This document shows positions 49,101 to 56,035 of a stretch of 64,000 bases of DNA, in pieces. Where the stretch lies: the NCBI GenBank assembly GCA_949825065.1, contig OX463847.1:35535789-35599788 (forward strand), written 5' to 3'. The first letter of the stretch is position 1, and each line of letters opens with the position of its first letter. The notes beneath the pieces were generated by a model that was not told the DNA's origin, did not search any database, and was given only the letters and a program-made list of their open reading frames with translations. Source of the DNA: Odontocerum albicorne. Taxonomy: Eukaryota > Arthropoda > Insecta > Trichoptera > Odontoceridae. The position numbers and the translations under genes are program-made.

Positions 49101-51605
49101 ATAGATTAGAGACCAAACATAAGTTAAGGATGTGCCACTTTGATCTCTTCCAATCAATCATAGATTAGAGACCAAACATAAGTTAAGGATATGCCACTTT
49201 GATCTCTTCCAATAAATCATAAAGTTAGAGACCAAACATAAGTTAAGGATGTGCCACTTTGATCTCTTCCAATCAATCATAGATTAGAGGCCAAACATAA
49301 GTTAAGGATGTGCCACTTTGATATCTTCCAATCAATCATAGATTAGAGGCCAAACATAAGTTAAGGATGTGCCACTTTGATCTCTTCCAATCAAATAGAT
49401 AGGTAACAGAGAAACAAATATTAAGTGAAAACCAGACTGGAACTCTTTTAAAAAAAATCTGTTTATTAATGGGAATGAAACCCGCAACATCCATACTGGA
49501 AACAAAAATGCTGTAAAAATTTGTGACTTACGAAAAAAGATATCTGGTATAACAATGTACGATAGTGATTGGAAAAAAAATGTTTCTTAAAAGCCGATGT
49601 TTTTAGGAGAATTGGAAAAATAACTTATGGTAGTTTGGCCACTTTGAAAGAATGAGATACCAACTTACAAAAAAATATGCATATCTGAAATTAATGGAGG
49701 ATGATGAAGAGGTAGACTAAGGAAGAATGGAAGAAGATAGTTTAAAAAAATGTAACTGAGGGAAAGGAAAGTGTGGAAAACAAAAGTGCATGCATGTATG
49801 AAGCAAAAGCAGCATGTGTGGATAGAAAGACACGATGATCTGCCTTCTTTGTCTACACCAAAAAGGACATGGTGTGATGTTATACAATATATGTAAAACA
49901 TAAAATAAGTAAAAAAAAATACAAATGTAAGGACTTACACTACACGAGTTCTCCAAAACGTCAACACCAAACTGCACGATGTCTCCCGAACACACTTCAT
50001 AGGGGGGTGACTCCTTGCTACCTTCCGACAGTCGGTGACTATTTACAAATGTACCGTTACTGCTTTTTGTATCCTAAAAAAATAATAATTATATAAATAT
50101 TAGCTATATCAAATGAAAAAAATATTACGGGTTATTAAAGCTTCAATTCAGTTCATACTCATCAACAACCACGCTCATCCAGCGCAGTATATACTAGAAG
50201 ATCAAAATTTCCTTCAGTTTTTATGAACCTGACATCACGTAGTGACGAAGAAGGAACTACCCAAAGGTACTCCTCAGGAGATGATACACCTGAGTGTCAA
50301 AAGAATAGTAGTAATGACGAACTTAAGGCCCGATGTCCCAGTAGAAGGAAAATAACTCACAGTGCAGTAAATATACTTATAAAGTGGCTCAAGGCCTGAA
50401 GTTCAAATAGCCCAGCAAGTTAACAATCCTCACAGAAAAATTTCAAATGCAGAAAAGCTATCATTCGACCTCACTAGATCGGAGGAGTCAATCGGTCTGA
50501 AGAAAGGCTTAGTGGAAATCTCTTCAGAAATTATTGGCTCGATTATCATTGCTGTACCACAAAATGTGATCTGCGGATTGATTCAGATGACCGTAATTAA
50601 AGCTGCGTATAATATTGGCTTCATAATTTTATTGTATTTTATTAATAAGGGTGAGGCTCTGGAGGTGATTGGGTCATGTATTCAAGATGTCATCTGGTAG
50701 CTGGTCAAAGGCTACACATTTTATTGCCCGTAAAGGGCCTCCACAAATTGCACGCCCATCCTACAAAATACACCAGTATTACAGAGTGCCAGGCTAAGGA
50801 CTGACTTGGATGGAGGCATTTTATGGCATCCGTGTTCCTTATGGGAACACATAAGTGATGACAGTTACTATACTACATTTTTGTTGTATATATGCATAGT
50901 ACAACCTAACAGGTCTATTAGCATATGGAAATTTCTTCCAACTAACTAGAAAGTGTTAGGAGACCTTAACCGAAAACCAGACTGGAATCCTTTTTAAAAA
51001 GTTTGCTACCAACGGGAATTGAACCCACAATCCCAGAGTTTGAAGACATGTACCTTACCAATTACGTCATAAAGGTCATTATTTGTGTTAAAAAGTTCAA
51101 AACATGATCACAAAACATCTATATGAATCGATTAAAATGTTCATGTTTCAGTCTGACTAATTTATCGCTTTGTAGAAAATTCTCCAACCAACCATCAATA
51201 CAGTCGACTCTATGCTACTCGACTCGAACAAGCTATGAACATGAGAAGAATAATAATTAGGCTGGATTCCCACTTGAATGCTCACAGACTGCCTTTGGGT
51301 CGAATGTGAAATGGTCATAGGATGCAAACGGGTTAACAGGGCTTGAAAACATTTTTTACCGATGGTGTAACAAATCAGATTGCAAGATTATCTGCCTGTG
51401 TCTTTTTTCCATAGGTTGATTGTAGTATGACCGCAGTCAAGTGAGAATCGGACTTATTATTTCTGAATTAAAATAAACCAAATAATACCTGAAGGTAGAA
51501 GTGTCCATTGCTGTACCAAAGAGATGCATGGTGCCTGGATAAAACTTTACAGTCGAAAATGGCATTGTCTGGAGCAGCTCTAATCTTGGCTACAGCTCTA
51601 CCAAC
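30043..51605 (-). CDS. SLMAP: sarcolemmal membrane-associated protein homologue, lacking first exon
   Basis: A tail-anchored adaptor of the STRIPAK phosphatase-kinase complex, linked to Hippo signalling and membrane contacts. Eleven exons on the minus strand join in phase to 884 residues (exons listed separately). An FHA domain spans the first three: [14 protein letters not shown] and SSNGTFVN, then FGVDV and [16 protein letters not shown]. Long coiled coils follow, and the protein ends in a hydrophobic anchor ([17 protein letters not shown]) and five polar or short residues. Length compares with about 830 in vertebrates. The start exon, which should encode roughly 30 residues before VGRAV, was not found up to 64000 and probably lies outside or is too diverged to see. 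Residues 552-621 contain a tandem duplication. Confidence 0.94.
30854..31063 (-). repeat. SLMAP: 105-bp in-frame tandem duplication in SLMAP
   Basis: Two 35-residue units read [20 protein letters not shown] then [14 protein letters not shown]. Thirty-five residues are exactly five heptads, so the coiled-coil register is kept. The nucleotide copies begin at 30854 and 30959 and have diverged moderately. Confidence 0.93.
31390..31720 (+). mobile_element. RTE-like LINE C-terminal remnant in SLMAP intron
   Basis: With breaks the plus strand reads [43 protein letters not shown]. It is the same family as the copy at 11205-11650 ([11 protein letters not shown], ..LPLYTA...A.DR..WR). Antisense to SLMAP. 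Confidence 0.55.
32141..32278 (-). CDS. SLMAP: SLMAP exon
   Basis: 46 codons, [20 protein letters not shown] to NEDGPAQK, coiled coil, acceptor TTTTTTAG, donor GTAATT. Confidence 0.86.
32365..32660 (-). mobile_element. LINE 3' remnant (IYEANVSG type)
   Basis: The minus strand encodes [40 protein letters not shown] and KAWLDQVND, a conserved end segment of a widespread insect non-LTR element (RWFGHIERM...LTKQIYEANVSG..GRGRP...LDQI). It is sense to SLMAP. Confidence 0.7.
32752..32932 (-). mobile_element. tRNA-derived SINE (S2), best copy
   Basis: Minus strand: CTCCGTGGCCTGGTGGTAAG (A box) and GGGTTCGATCCC (B box) form a tRNA-like head at 32850-32930. A body with CCAGTCTGGTTTTCACTTA and TTGCCACATGGCAATAAAC follows down to 32752. 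No functional cloverleaf acceptor is seen. Confidence 0.75.
33130..33435 (-). mobile_element. LINE 3' remnant, second fragment
   Basis: Minus-strand text resembles the neighbouring LINE at 32365 (a GALRWFEH-like motif near 33190, KYAVQMG near 33150). Degenerate. Confidence 0.35.
33540..33769 (-). CDS. SLMAP: SLMAP exon, acidic linker
   Basis: 230 nt. It completes an aspartate codon and encodes a polar, acidic stretch ([33 protein letters not shown]) ending in [13 protein letters not shown]. The donor is ACA/GTAAAG; an alternative donor ACG/GTGAAG 30 nt earlier would keep the frame. Confidence 0.78.
33945..34110 (-). mobile_element. LINE 3' remnant, third fragment
   Basis: The minus strand reads [15 protein letters not shown]; its 3' text TATTGGGGTAGGCAGA matches AAGGTAGGCAGAGAGG of the copy at 32380. 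Same family as 32365-32660. Confidence 0.45.
34218..34400 (-). mobile_element. SINE S2 copy
   Basis: Tail-to-head layout as at 32752, with B box GGGTTCAATTCCTG and body CAACCTGGCAGGCTTATTG. Sense to SLMAP. Confidence 0.7.
34495..34675 (-). mobile_element. SINE S2 copy
   Basis: Diverged copy with GTGAAAACCAGACTG and a tRNA-like head ending near 34672. It lies about 95 bp from the previous copy. Confidence 0.6.
35015..36282 (-). mobile_element. mariner family B, full-length copy B1
   Basis: Terminal repeats ACACATCGATCAATAA (left) and an inverted match at 36282 are flanked by TA. The element is 1268 bp. The transposase spans 36111 to 35078 on the minus strand: HTH ([20 protein letters not shown]), [33 protein letters not shown] (first D), [12 protein letters not shown] (second D), [13 protein letters not shown] (third D). 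Several frameshifts break it. It lies in a SLMAP intron. Confidence 0.92.
35078..36111 (-). pseudogene. mariner transposase pseudogene (B1)
   Basis: All three aspartate motifs remain, but the frame changes near 35790-35820, 35590 and 35300-35400, so at least three indels separate the parts. It cannot make a full transposase. Confidence 0.88.
36398..36497 (-). CDS. SLMAP: SLMAP exon
   Basis: 100 nt, phase 0 in and 1 out: [20 protein letters not shown], then [13 protein letters not shown]. Donor GTGAGTG. Confidence 0.82.
36783..38112 (-). mobile_element. mariner family E, full-length with one frameshift
   Basis: Terminal repeats CGAGGCATATCCAGAAAGTA (left) and the inverse of ACTTTCTGGATACGCCTCG (right) are flanked by TA at 36781 and 38113; 1330 bp. 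Transposase pieces are 37944-37486 and 37514-36882 on the minus strand. Confidence 0.92.
36882..37944 (-). pseudogene. mariner transposase E, single frameshift
   Basis: The first part holds [31 protein letters not shown] and [11 protein letters not shown]. The second holds SIVTGDETW (first D), [14 protein letters not shown] (second D) and [13 protein letters not shown] (third D). The frames separate within 37490-37515 at AGAGTTTTTGAGG, where a two-base change in an AG run would explain the shift. Otherwise full length, hence young or recently lost. Confidence 0.88.
38300..38475 (+). pseudogene. DDE transposase N-terminal fragment (Tc1/IS630-like)
   Basis: The plus strand reads [33 protein letters not shown] and CAIRQQIRN. 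This resembles the HTH and linker of IS630/Tc1-type transposases in insects (SK.T..RI..E, GKKRKR..P.T.LDDFDK.AIR). Only this segment is present. Confidence 0.45.
38500..39340. other. SLMAP intron, unassigned
   Basis: No exon or transposase frame recognised. A GC-richer patch at 38650-38720 may be a repeat. Confidence 0.4.
39349..39543 (-). CDS. SLMAP: SLMAP exon
   Basis: 65 codons, [20 protein letters not shown] to PEQILQK, acceptor TACTTTCAG, donor GTAAGTTC. Less coiled; it may be insect-specific. Confidence 0.82.
40050..40410 (+). mobile_element. deletion-derived mariner remnant (family G)
   Basis: The plus strand reads [20 protein letters not shown] with a one-base shift, and after an internal deletion [18 protein letters not shown], the usual last segment of a mariner transposase. 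The catalytic core is gone. Termini were not defined. Confidence 0.6.
40535..40802 (-). mobile_element. SINE S3, copy 2
   Basis: Body ATGGCCGGAAGACAATGTTG and the tRNA-like head near 40740-40800 (minus: CAGTGGCCCAGTTAGTAAAG, GGTTCGAATGG) match the copy at 22955. Sense to SLMAP. Confidence 0.6.
41205..41345 (-). CDS. SLMAP: SLMAP exon, coiled coil
   Basis: 47 codons, from [20 protein letters not shown] to KNRKHREK, with acceptor ATATTTTAG and donor GTGACA. A heptad pattern is clear. Confidence 0.88.
41350..41780. other. SLMAP intron, AT-rich
   Basis: Nothing recognised apart from poly(A/T) tracts. Confidence 0.5.
42549..43836 (-). mobile_element. intact mariner (family D) nested in C3
   Basis: Terminal repeats TTAGATGTACAAATAAG (left) and an inverted TTGGGTGTACAAATAAG (right) are flanked by TA at 42547 and 43837. 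The element is 1288 bp, the canonical mariner length, and has one uninterrupted transposase. It inserted near the transposase start of C3. Confidence 0.95.
42625..43662 (-). CDS. mariner transposase, complete (family D)
   Basis: A cut-and-paste transposase that binds the terminal repeats and inserts at TA. About 345 residues from [11 protein letters not shown] at 43662 (a frame start at 43674 adds MCSK). Domains: first HTH ([20 protein letters not shown]), [17 protein letters not shown], second HTH ([17 protein letters not shown]), WVPYELT, then the catalytic core with [12 protein letters not shown] (first D), [10 protein letters not shown] (second D) and [13 protein letters not shown] (third D). 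Thirty-four residues separate the second and third aspartates, giving D,D34D. No stop or frameshift. The host role is none known; it may be active. Confidence 0.95.
   Translation of the reverse strand: MSSFEPNKRHLRELLIYFFNLKKSAAEAHRLLVEAYGEAALSERSCREWFQKFKNGEFDIEDKERSGRPKVYEDAELEVLLDQDSCQTQEELALTLGVTQQAISHRLKSLGMIQKQGNWVPYELTPRNVERRFSTCEMLLARHKRKGFLHRIVTGDEKWIHYDNPKRKKSWGTPGHASTSTAKPNIHGKKLLLCIWWDQLGVVYYELLKPNETIAGAVYRAQLMRLSRALEEKRAHCYSRHDKIILLHDNARPHVAAPVKTFLETINWEVLPHPLYSPDIAPSDFHLFRSMTHDLSEQHFTSYEDTKNWVDSWIASKDEAFFRRCIRMLPERWEKVVASDGQYFK
44451..44763. mobile_element. piggyBac-like MITE with TTAA target duplication
   Basis: TTAA then CCCTTTTAATCCCA at the left, and TGGGATCAAAAGCG then TTAA at the right. 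Near the right end GGCCGATGATCGGCC and TCGGTAATCGGCCCC repeat. Non-coding, 313 bp, in a SLMAP intron. Confidence 0.75.
44770..45115. other. SLMAP intron, AT-rich
   Basis: No gene or repeat recognised. Confidence 0.5.
45120..45560 (+). mobile_element. RTE-like LINE C-terminal remnant
   Basis: With frame changes: [48 protein letters not shown]. This resembles the GHI.R...RGRSP.RWSDQI....LPL..A.R.AEDR..WR end of the family at 11205. Low identity. Confidence 0.45.
45690..45839 (-). CDS. SLMAP: SLMAP exon, coiled coil
   Basis: 50 codons: [20 protein letters not shown] through [20 protein letters not shown], matching the ESLRRVLQEKIE...TEDECTHLKE region of vertebrates. Confidence 0.92.
45973..46140 (-). 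mobile_element. SINE S2 copy, 5' head damaged
   Basis: Body TTTATTGCCATGTGGCAAAC and CCAGCGGATATCAAACCTGC match the family. The tRNA head decays near 46120-46140, where a LINE begins. Confidence 0.6.
46145..46750 (-). mobile_element. 5'-truncated non-LTR element ([10 protein letters not shown] type)
   Basis: The minus frame from 46748 encodes [49 protein letters not shown] and LYVRDNYLR, the usual end of a Jockey-like reverse transcriptase protein. About 360 bp of 3' UTR follow to near 46145. It lies between two SINE S2 pieces. Confidence 0.7.
46755..46812 (-). mobile_element. SINE S2 tRNA-like head fragment
   Basis: GACCTCAGTGGTCTAATTGA on the minus strand is the A-box end of S2. It may belong to the copy at 45973, separated by the LINE. 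Confidence 0.5.
46815..47040 (+). mobile_element. RTE-like LINE remnant
   Basis: The plus strand reads [43 protein letters not shown]. This corresponds to RLRW.GHV.RM, K.F..., NWR..A.DR..W..LL.EA of RTE-type ends. Confidence 0.6.
47050..47600. other. SLMAP intron, unassigned
   Basis: No recognisable element; an ORF at 47479 overlaps the antisense of the SLMAP exon and is a shadow. Confidence 0.4.
47610..47834 (-). CDS. SLMAP: SLMAP exon, coiled coil
   Basis: 75 codons. [20 protein letters not shown] corresponds to EALHREQMLEQKLATLQRLL of vertebrate SLMAP, and DDKHQYE to EDKHNYE. An alanine-rich insert ([15 protein letters not shown]) lies between. It is GC-rich compared with its surroundings. 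Confidence 0.95.
47840..48450. other. SLMAP intron, unassigned
   Basis: AT-rich, nothing coding recognised. Confidence 0.5.
48459..48593 (-). CDS. SLMAP: SLMAP exon, FHA end
   Basis: 45 codons beginning [20 protein letters not shown], the last strands of the FHA fold, then a linker ending VLNNIIQ. Confidence 0.95.
48932..49397. repeat. 59-bp tandem array, eight units, SLMAP intron
   Basis: Units starting GAGRCCAAACATAAGTTAAG lie at 48932, 48991, 49050, 49109, 49168, 49228, 49287 and 49346. All are 59 bp except one of 60. They vary at a few positions (TGATCTC or TGATATC; GAGACC or GAGGCC). Confidence 0.95.
49425..49500 (-). mobile_element. SINE S2 fragment
   Basis: GTGAAAACCAGACTGGAACT and AATGAAACCCGCAACAT are the S2 body and B-box region; the ends are missing. 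Confidence 0.55.
49939..50073 (-). CDS. SLMAP: SLMAP exon, FHA part 2
   Basis: 45 codons, donor GTAAGT. Encodes [15 protein letters not shown] and [15 protein letters not shown], including the FHA asparagine-glycine pair. Confidence 0.95.
50160..50370 (+). repeat. dispersed repeat R1, copy 2
   Basis: Inverted relative to 7010-7270, with TACTAGAAGATCAA and CACGTAGTGACGAAGAAGGAA in the same relative order. Confidence 0.55.
50885..51082 (-). mobile_element. SINE S2 copy
   Basis: Body GTACAACCTAACAGG, CGAAAACCAGACTGGAATCC and head with GGGTTCAATTCCCG-like B box (minus strand). Sense to SLMAP. Confidence 0.7.
51489..51605 (-). CDS. SLMAP: SLMAP exon, FHA part 1
   Basis: 39 codons, phase 0, acceptor TTTTTAG, donor CAG/GTATTA. 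Encodes [20 protein letters not shown] and then [11 protein letters not shown], with the phosphothreonine-binding GR and SxxH residues of FHA domains. Confidence 0.95.
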
Positions 51606-51962
51606 CTAAAAATATTACATCCACAACTAAATTAAAAATAATATTTTTATCCAATTCTGTCAATATATAGTATTTTGTTAATGGAGTTAGGAAACAATTA
51701 ATTAACTTAATAATAAAAAGACTGTCTAGAACTCAAGACTAAAATTGATATGTGATGTGTTTGTTTTGAATTGAATTTGGAGTTAATTTGTCAAAATGTC
51801 AACTCATAGAAATTTCAGTAACTCTGTTCTAGAAAAAAAAACTATAAAACTGTTTTCAAAATTATAGAACAGAAGTTGGATCGTATGACCCTAGTGTCAT
51901 TGGTTTATCTTCTAACACCTAATAAATTTAGAATTGAAGATATAATTTTTAATTAGGAAACA

Positions 51963-52485
51963 TTAAGGCCTCGGCCACACAGGTAGGAGCCTCGTTTGGT
52001 GCTTAGAGCTACGCTGCGAGCTAGGTGACATATCCTAGCAAACCAACGCACCGCATACTATCAATGGCCACACTGCATGCTTCGCACCACACTACGTGAC
52101 TACTAGTTACCTAATGAGTATCCTAGCGAAGACATATTGGTTAATTTTATTGTGTAACCAAGTGATTTTACAAGATAGAGGAAGTTTTATTCCGCAATTC
52201 TTTGTCGAGAAATTGAAACTATCCACAAGTTTTTCTAGATAAATTAACATTATGCACCCAACAAGTTCGAATTTGAGATCTTCGAAATTTTAAACTTAAA
52301 TTCTCTGAGAGAAGTAGCTTTCTGGTTAGTTTTGAGAGTGCCATTATTTGTTGACTCAACCGCTCCTAAATGTCAAATGAATTTGTGCGAAGCACTTTGG
52401 TGTGGCCAAGCCTGAAGTCACCTAGTCTATTAGTCACGTAGCACCTAGCTTAGCACCTAGCGAAGCACTTTGGTGTGGCCTTAGC
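51963..52485. mobile_element. Harbinger-like MITE, TAA flanked
   Basis: TAA then GGCCTCGGCCACAC at the left, GTGTGGCCTTAGCC then TAA at the right: 14-bp termini with the second half (GGCCACAC) identical. A three-base TWA target is typical of PIF/Harbinger. The right terminus is partly duplicated inside: GCGAAGCACTTTGGTGTGGCC occurs near 52387-52410 and again near 52458-52478. Non-coding. Confidence 0.6.
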
Positions 52486-52489
52486 CTAA

Positions 52490-53270
52490 TACAAAAAAAT
52501 GTTACAACAAAAATAATTGTGCTGCAGTAGTCCTATAGAAGACAGTGACAAGTGAAAGGTGAGCTATCTTTTATCTTTGATTATCTAAAATGGTGACTAA
52601 CAGCAGGCGGCAATCTTGCTGCGATGAATGACAAAAGTTCTTGTTTAAAGCATGATACAAGTATTGATTTGGCCTTGTATTTATGTGAAATGAGTTTATA
52701 AAAGTTTAATCTATTTAGATATTTTTATTTGAAAAGGATGGTGTTGTAAATAGACAAAGAATTAGAAAAAACATAAACTAGTATTTATTGTAAAAAGCTG
52801 CTACACTCGGGTCTATCTGAGTTGCCGATAGTGATGCATTGAATCAGTTAATGTGGTCACAGATTTAAATCAATGAAATAGGTAAAGTAAGACAATGTAT
52901 ACCAAAATAAAATAAAAAGATTATTAATATGAATGATTGATAAAAACAGAAGCATTAACGTACTTTGATTCTGATTAATAATAAATTATAATTTCTCTGA
53001 ATATATTTTATCAGAAAACTTGTATAACACTCTTAATATAGTATGTGACTATTTCTCATCATCTGAATTACACAAATTGTCAAATTTCAAGATCGAGGCA
53101 TACTTGACCTTGTTTACATCACAGTAAAATTTATGAGATCACAGTAAAACTTTCATTAAAAGATGATGCATTATATTTATAGCTTAAACGGATTATTGTG
53201 TAAGTTTTATTTTAAAAATTTTAACTAAAATGTACCGAAGAATAATAAAATAAAAGTTTCAACAGTATGG
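52490..53270. other. AT-rich stretch upstream of the last SLMAP exon seen
   Basis: Searched by eye for the missing first SLMAP exon on the minus strand; not found. Confidence 0.4.
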
Positions 53271-53274
53271 TAAC

Positions 53275-53530
53275 TCTTCAATATATCTGAATTGATGATT
53301 CGGACATATTGAAGAACATGCTTGGGAGACAAAATTCTCTTCGGTCTTATTAATCGAACCTTTGGATTTAAAACTGCTGGAGTAGATACATGCTCATGGT
53401 TCATCAGCGAACATTTTGGGAATATTACCCCATACGTGGAGAAGTGACAAAACTATCATCAGGAATCAAACCTGAAACCCTGAGATGGCAGTTCAAGTGT
53501 CTTATCAACTAGACCACGGAAGTCGTCAAT
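53275..53530 (-). mobile_element. SINE S3, copy 3
   Basis: The terminal palindrome CAATATATCTGAATTGATGA and CGGACATATTGAAG, body TCTTCGGTCTTATTAATCGA, and a head with TGGTCTAGTTGATAAGACAC (A box, minus strand) and GGTTTGATTCC (B box). Confidence 0.65.
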
Positions 53531-53914
53531 GATACAAAACAATTATAGCCACAACCAACTTCACACAATACAATAAACCTAATGAGAGAATATACTTTGC
53601 CTATAAAAGTTTCTTATTATTTAACGCAATGAATTAACATTGTAAAAAATGGAGAATACATTGTAACATTAGTATCGTTATAAAAAATACACTACTACAT
53701 TTTACTCCTTTTAAACAAAGGAGCAAGATATGTTGAGCCGGCACATGTGACCGGCCAAGTAGTGAAGTAGTGTCAAGAGTAAATGAGTGGTACTTGATCA
53801 ATCAACTAATTTAAATCAGGAGGTATGTGGGATGATACATCATCAATTGAAATAAAACCTGACTTGGGCGATTCACTCGAGCATATCTTACTCACTGATC
53901 AAAGTAACAAATAT

Positions 53915-53965
53915 TTTCATATAGGCTTGGCACTTAATATGAGATAGTGCCAAGCCTATATGAAA
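53915..53965. repeat. perfect 20-bp inverted repeat
   Basis: TTTCATATAGGCTTGGCACT at 53915-53934 pairs with 53946-53965 across an 11-base loop. It sits 6 bp before the pogo-like left terminus at 53972. Confidence 0.9.
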
Positions 53966-54026
53966 TAATTACCATATTTTTCGGATGATAAAACGCACCG
54001 AACCACAAGACACACCCCAAATTTAA

Positions 54027-56012
54027 CCCTTACCATTCCAAAAGCCAATATAATGGCTTCAAGGCGACTGGTAGCCAGCTCCGAAAGCCATTATAGTGGC
54101 TTTGGTGAGCAGTAACTTTGAAGCTTTATTTTTAATACTTATTGACAATATTTTGAAGATGTTATTTTACAGTAGTGCACTTAAATGATTATTTATGCTA
54201 TATAATATATTAACAGGCAAATTGCAGTCAAGTGTTAGCTTCTATGTTGTTTTTAATATTTGAATTCTTTACCTGTACCGTACAGGCGCATTTGAGTGGG
54301 TCAAATTATTTCCGGTGTGGTGACCATCATATCACAAAGTGAACGAACAAAACAATGCAAATTTAAAAAAATATTTCTTTTGCACCATGGAACAATTTAA
54401 TAAAAGTTCTACAAGGATATAGTGATAATGATGTATTAAGTAATACATTTATTGCATATGGTGAAATAATTAATTAATTAAAATATTAGTAACATTGAAA
54501 TTTCGGTGAATGTTACTTTTGAAGACATAGAAGACTTCCAAGATTACTGTGATAGTGATGATGACCTTCTTTTAGTTGACAAAGTTGCAAAAAATTCAGT
54601 TATAATTCATAACAATTCAGACAGTTGAAGTATCATCCAACTCCGACCGAGCAAAAGTAAGTTTATACTGAAAGTGATAGTGAAGATGAAAATGAGTGTA
54701 ATATAAACAGTGCTAATTGCTCGATTTCAAGTAATAACATTTTCAAACCAAATTTTTTAAATCTTTCAATTGGTAGTCGACGAGTTGGTCCCAATATTCC
54801 ACCAAATTGTGATAATCAGTTTGAAGAAGTGTGTTCAAAAGAGATCACGTTTTACAAAAATTTTCGAAGGTACATCTCAAAAACAATGAAGTTGATGAAA
54901 GTGAAACTCTTGAAAGTAGAGTTAAAAAATTTAACGGTTTTATGAAGCATTTAGATATCAAGTGTAGACAACATATGACGCCCCGTAAGAGATAGTGGTC
55001 TATGAGCCAGTTGTGAATTTTAAAGGCCGGATTTGTTTAATGACTTAAAATCCAAATAGACCTAACAAATAGGGTACCAGAATATATATTTTAGCGGATT
55101 CAGGTTCTGGTTAGGTTTATTCTCCCTTTCCATATTAACGTTCCTTAACCCCGAATAAATTAACTAGACCTGATCTCACATTTACATCAATAATTGTTCT
55201 GTATTTTACTAAATTCGATTCCGGGAGCTGAAGGTTATCATATATTTACTGATTGGCTTTACACAAGTCTTCAATTGGGCGAAGAATTTCTTAAATTAAA
55301 ATCACATTTAACCGGCACCATAATGATGAATAGAAAAAATATTCCACTACGAATATAAATAACCCTAACTTAGAGCCCGGATAAACCATTACACGTGTAA
55401 AAAATAATCAGTAGATTCTTGCCCGGAAAACAAGCGAGCGAATTGTAACCCTGTACACAAATGTTTATTCTGACAGTAAAATTGTACTGAGAATAATTCG
55501 AGGCGGAAAAGAAGAAACGATTATAAAACCAGATATGGTAATTAATGACACCAAATATATGAGAGTTATGGATACTGCCGATCCACATACTACCAATTTC
55601 TGAGAAAAACATTACAATGGTGGTGAAAACTCTTTTTTGGGGATAAGTAAGTGTCCATGGTTAATTTTTACATTTTATATAAAGAAAAACAAAGAGGGTT
55701 GAATAAAAAAAGCAAAGTCACATATTGAGTTTGTTGACAAATTTATTCTTCAGTTGGTCGGAAATCATAGAAGAGGATTGGATTATACAAAAAAAGACAC
55801 CTCTCGATCCAGAACAAAGATTGAATGGAAAATTACACGTACTTTTGTCTCAAAAAGAAAATAAGTGTTAAGTGTGTTCTGGTAAAAAAAAATGACGAAA
55901 AAGGACATTATATTTTAAAAAAACTAGTGATATAAAACTGGCTATGTGCGTGGGAAAATATTATGAAAAACACCATACACTCAAAAAATATAAATCATTC
56001 TTTTTACAATAA
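54027..56012 (+). pseudogene. piggyBac-like transposase pseudogene
   Basis: TTAA at 54023 is followed by CCCTTACCATTCC and two subterminal palindromic blocks around AGCCATTATA. The coding remnant runs from an ATG near 54387. Recognisable parts: IPGAEGYHIFTDWLYTSLQL and LGEEFLKLKSHLTGT.MMNRK near 55215-55340 (second catalytic D region), YMRVMDTAD near 55555 (third), QWW.KLFFGDK and MVNFYILYKEK near 55620-55690, LDPEQRLNGKLHVLL near 55810, and a terminal cysteine/histidine cluster to YEKHHTLKKYK. Numerous stops and shifts. The right terminus was not found. Confidence 0.75.
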
Positions 56013-56035
56013 ACATATTTTAAGATATGTAAATA

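Noticed and set aside
48932..49397. CRISPR-like array
   Set aside because: Directly abutting units with scattered variants and no spacers.
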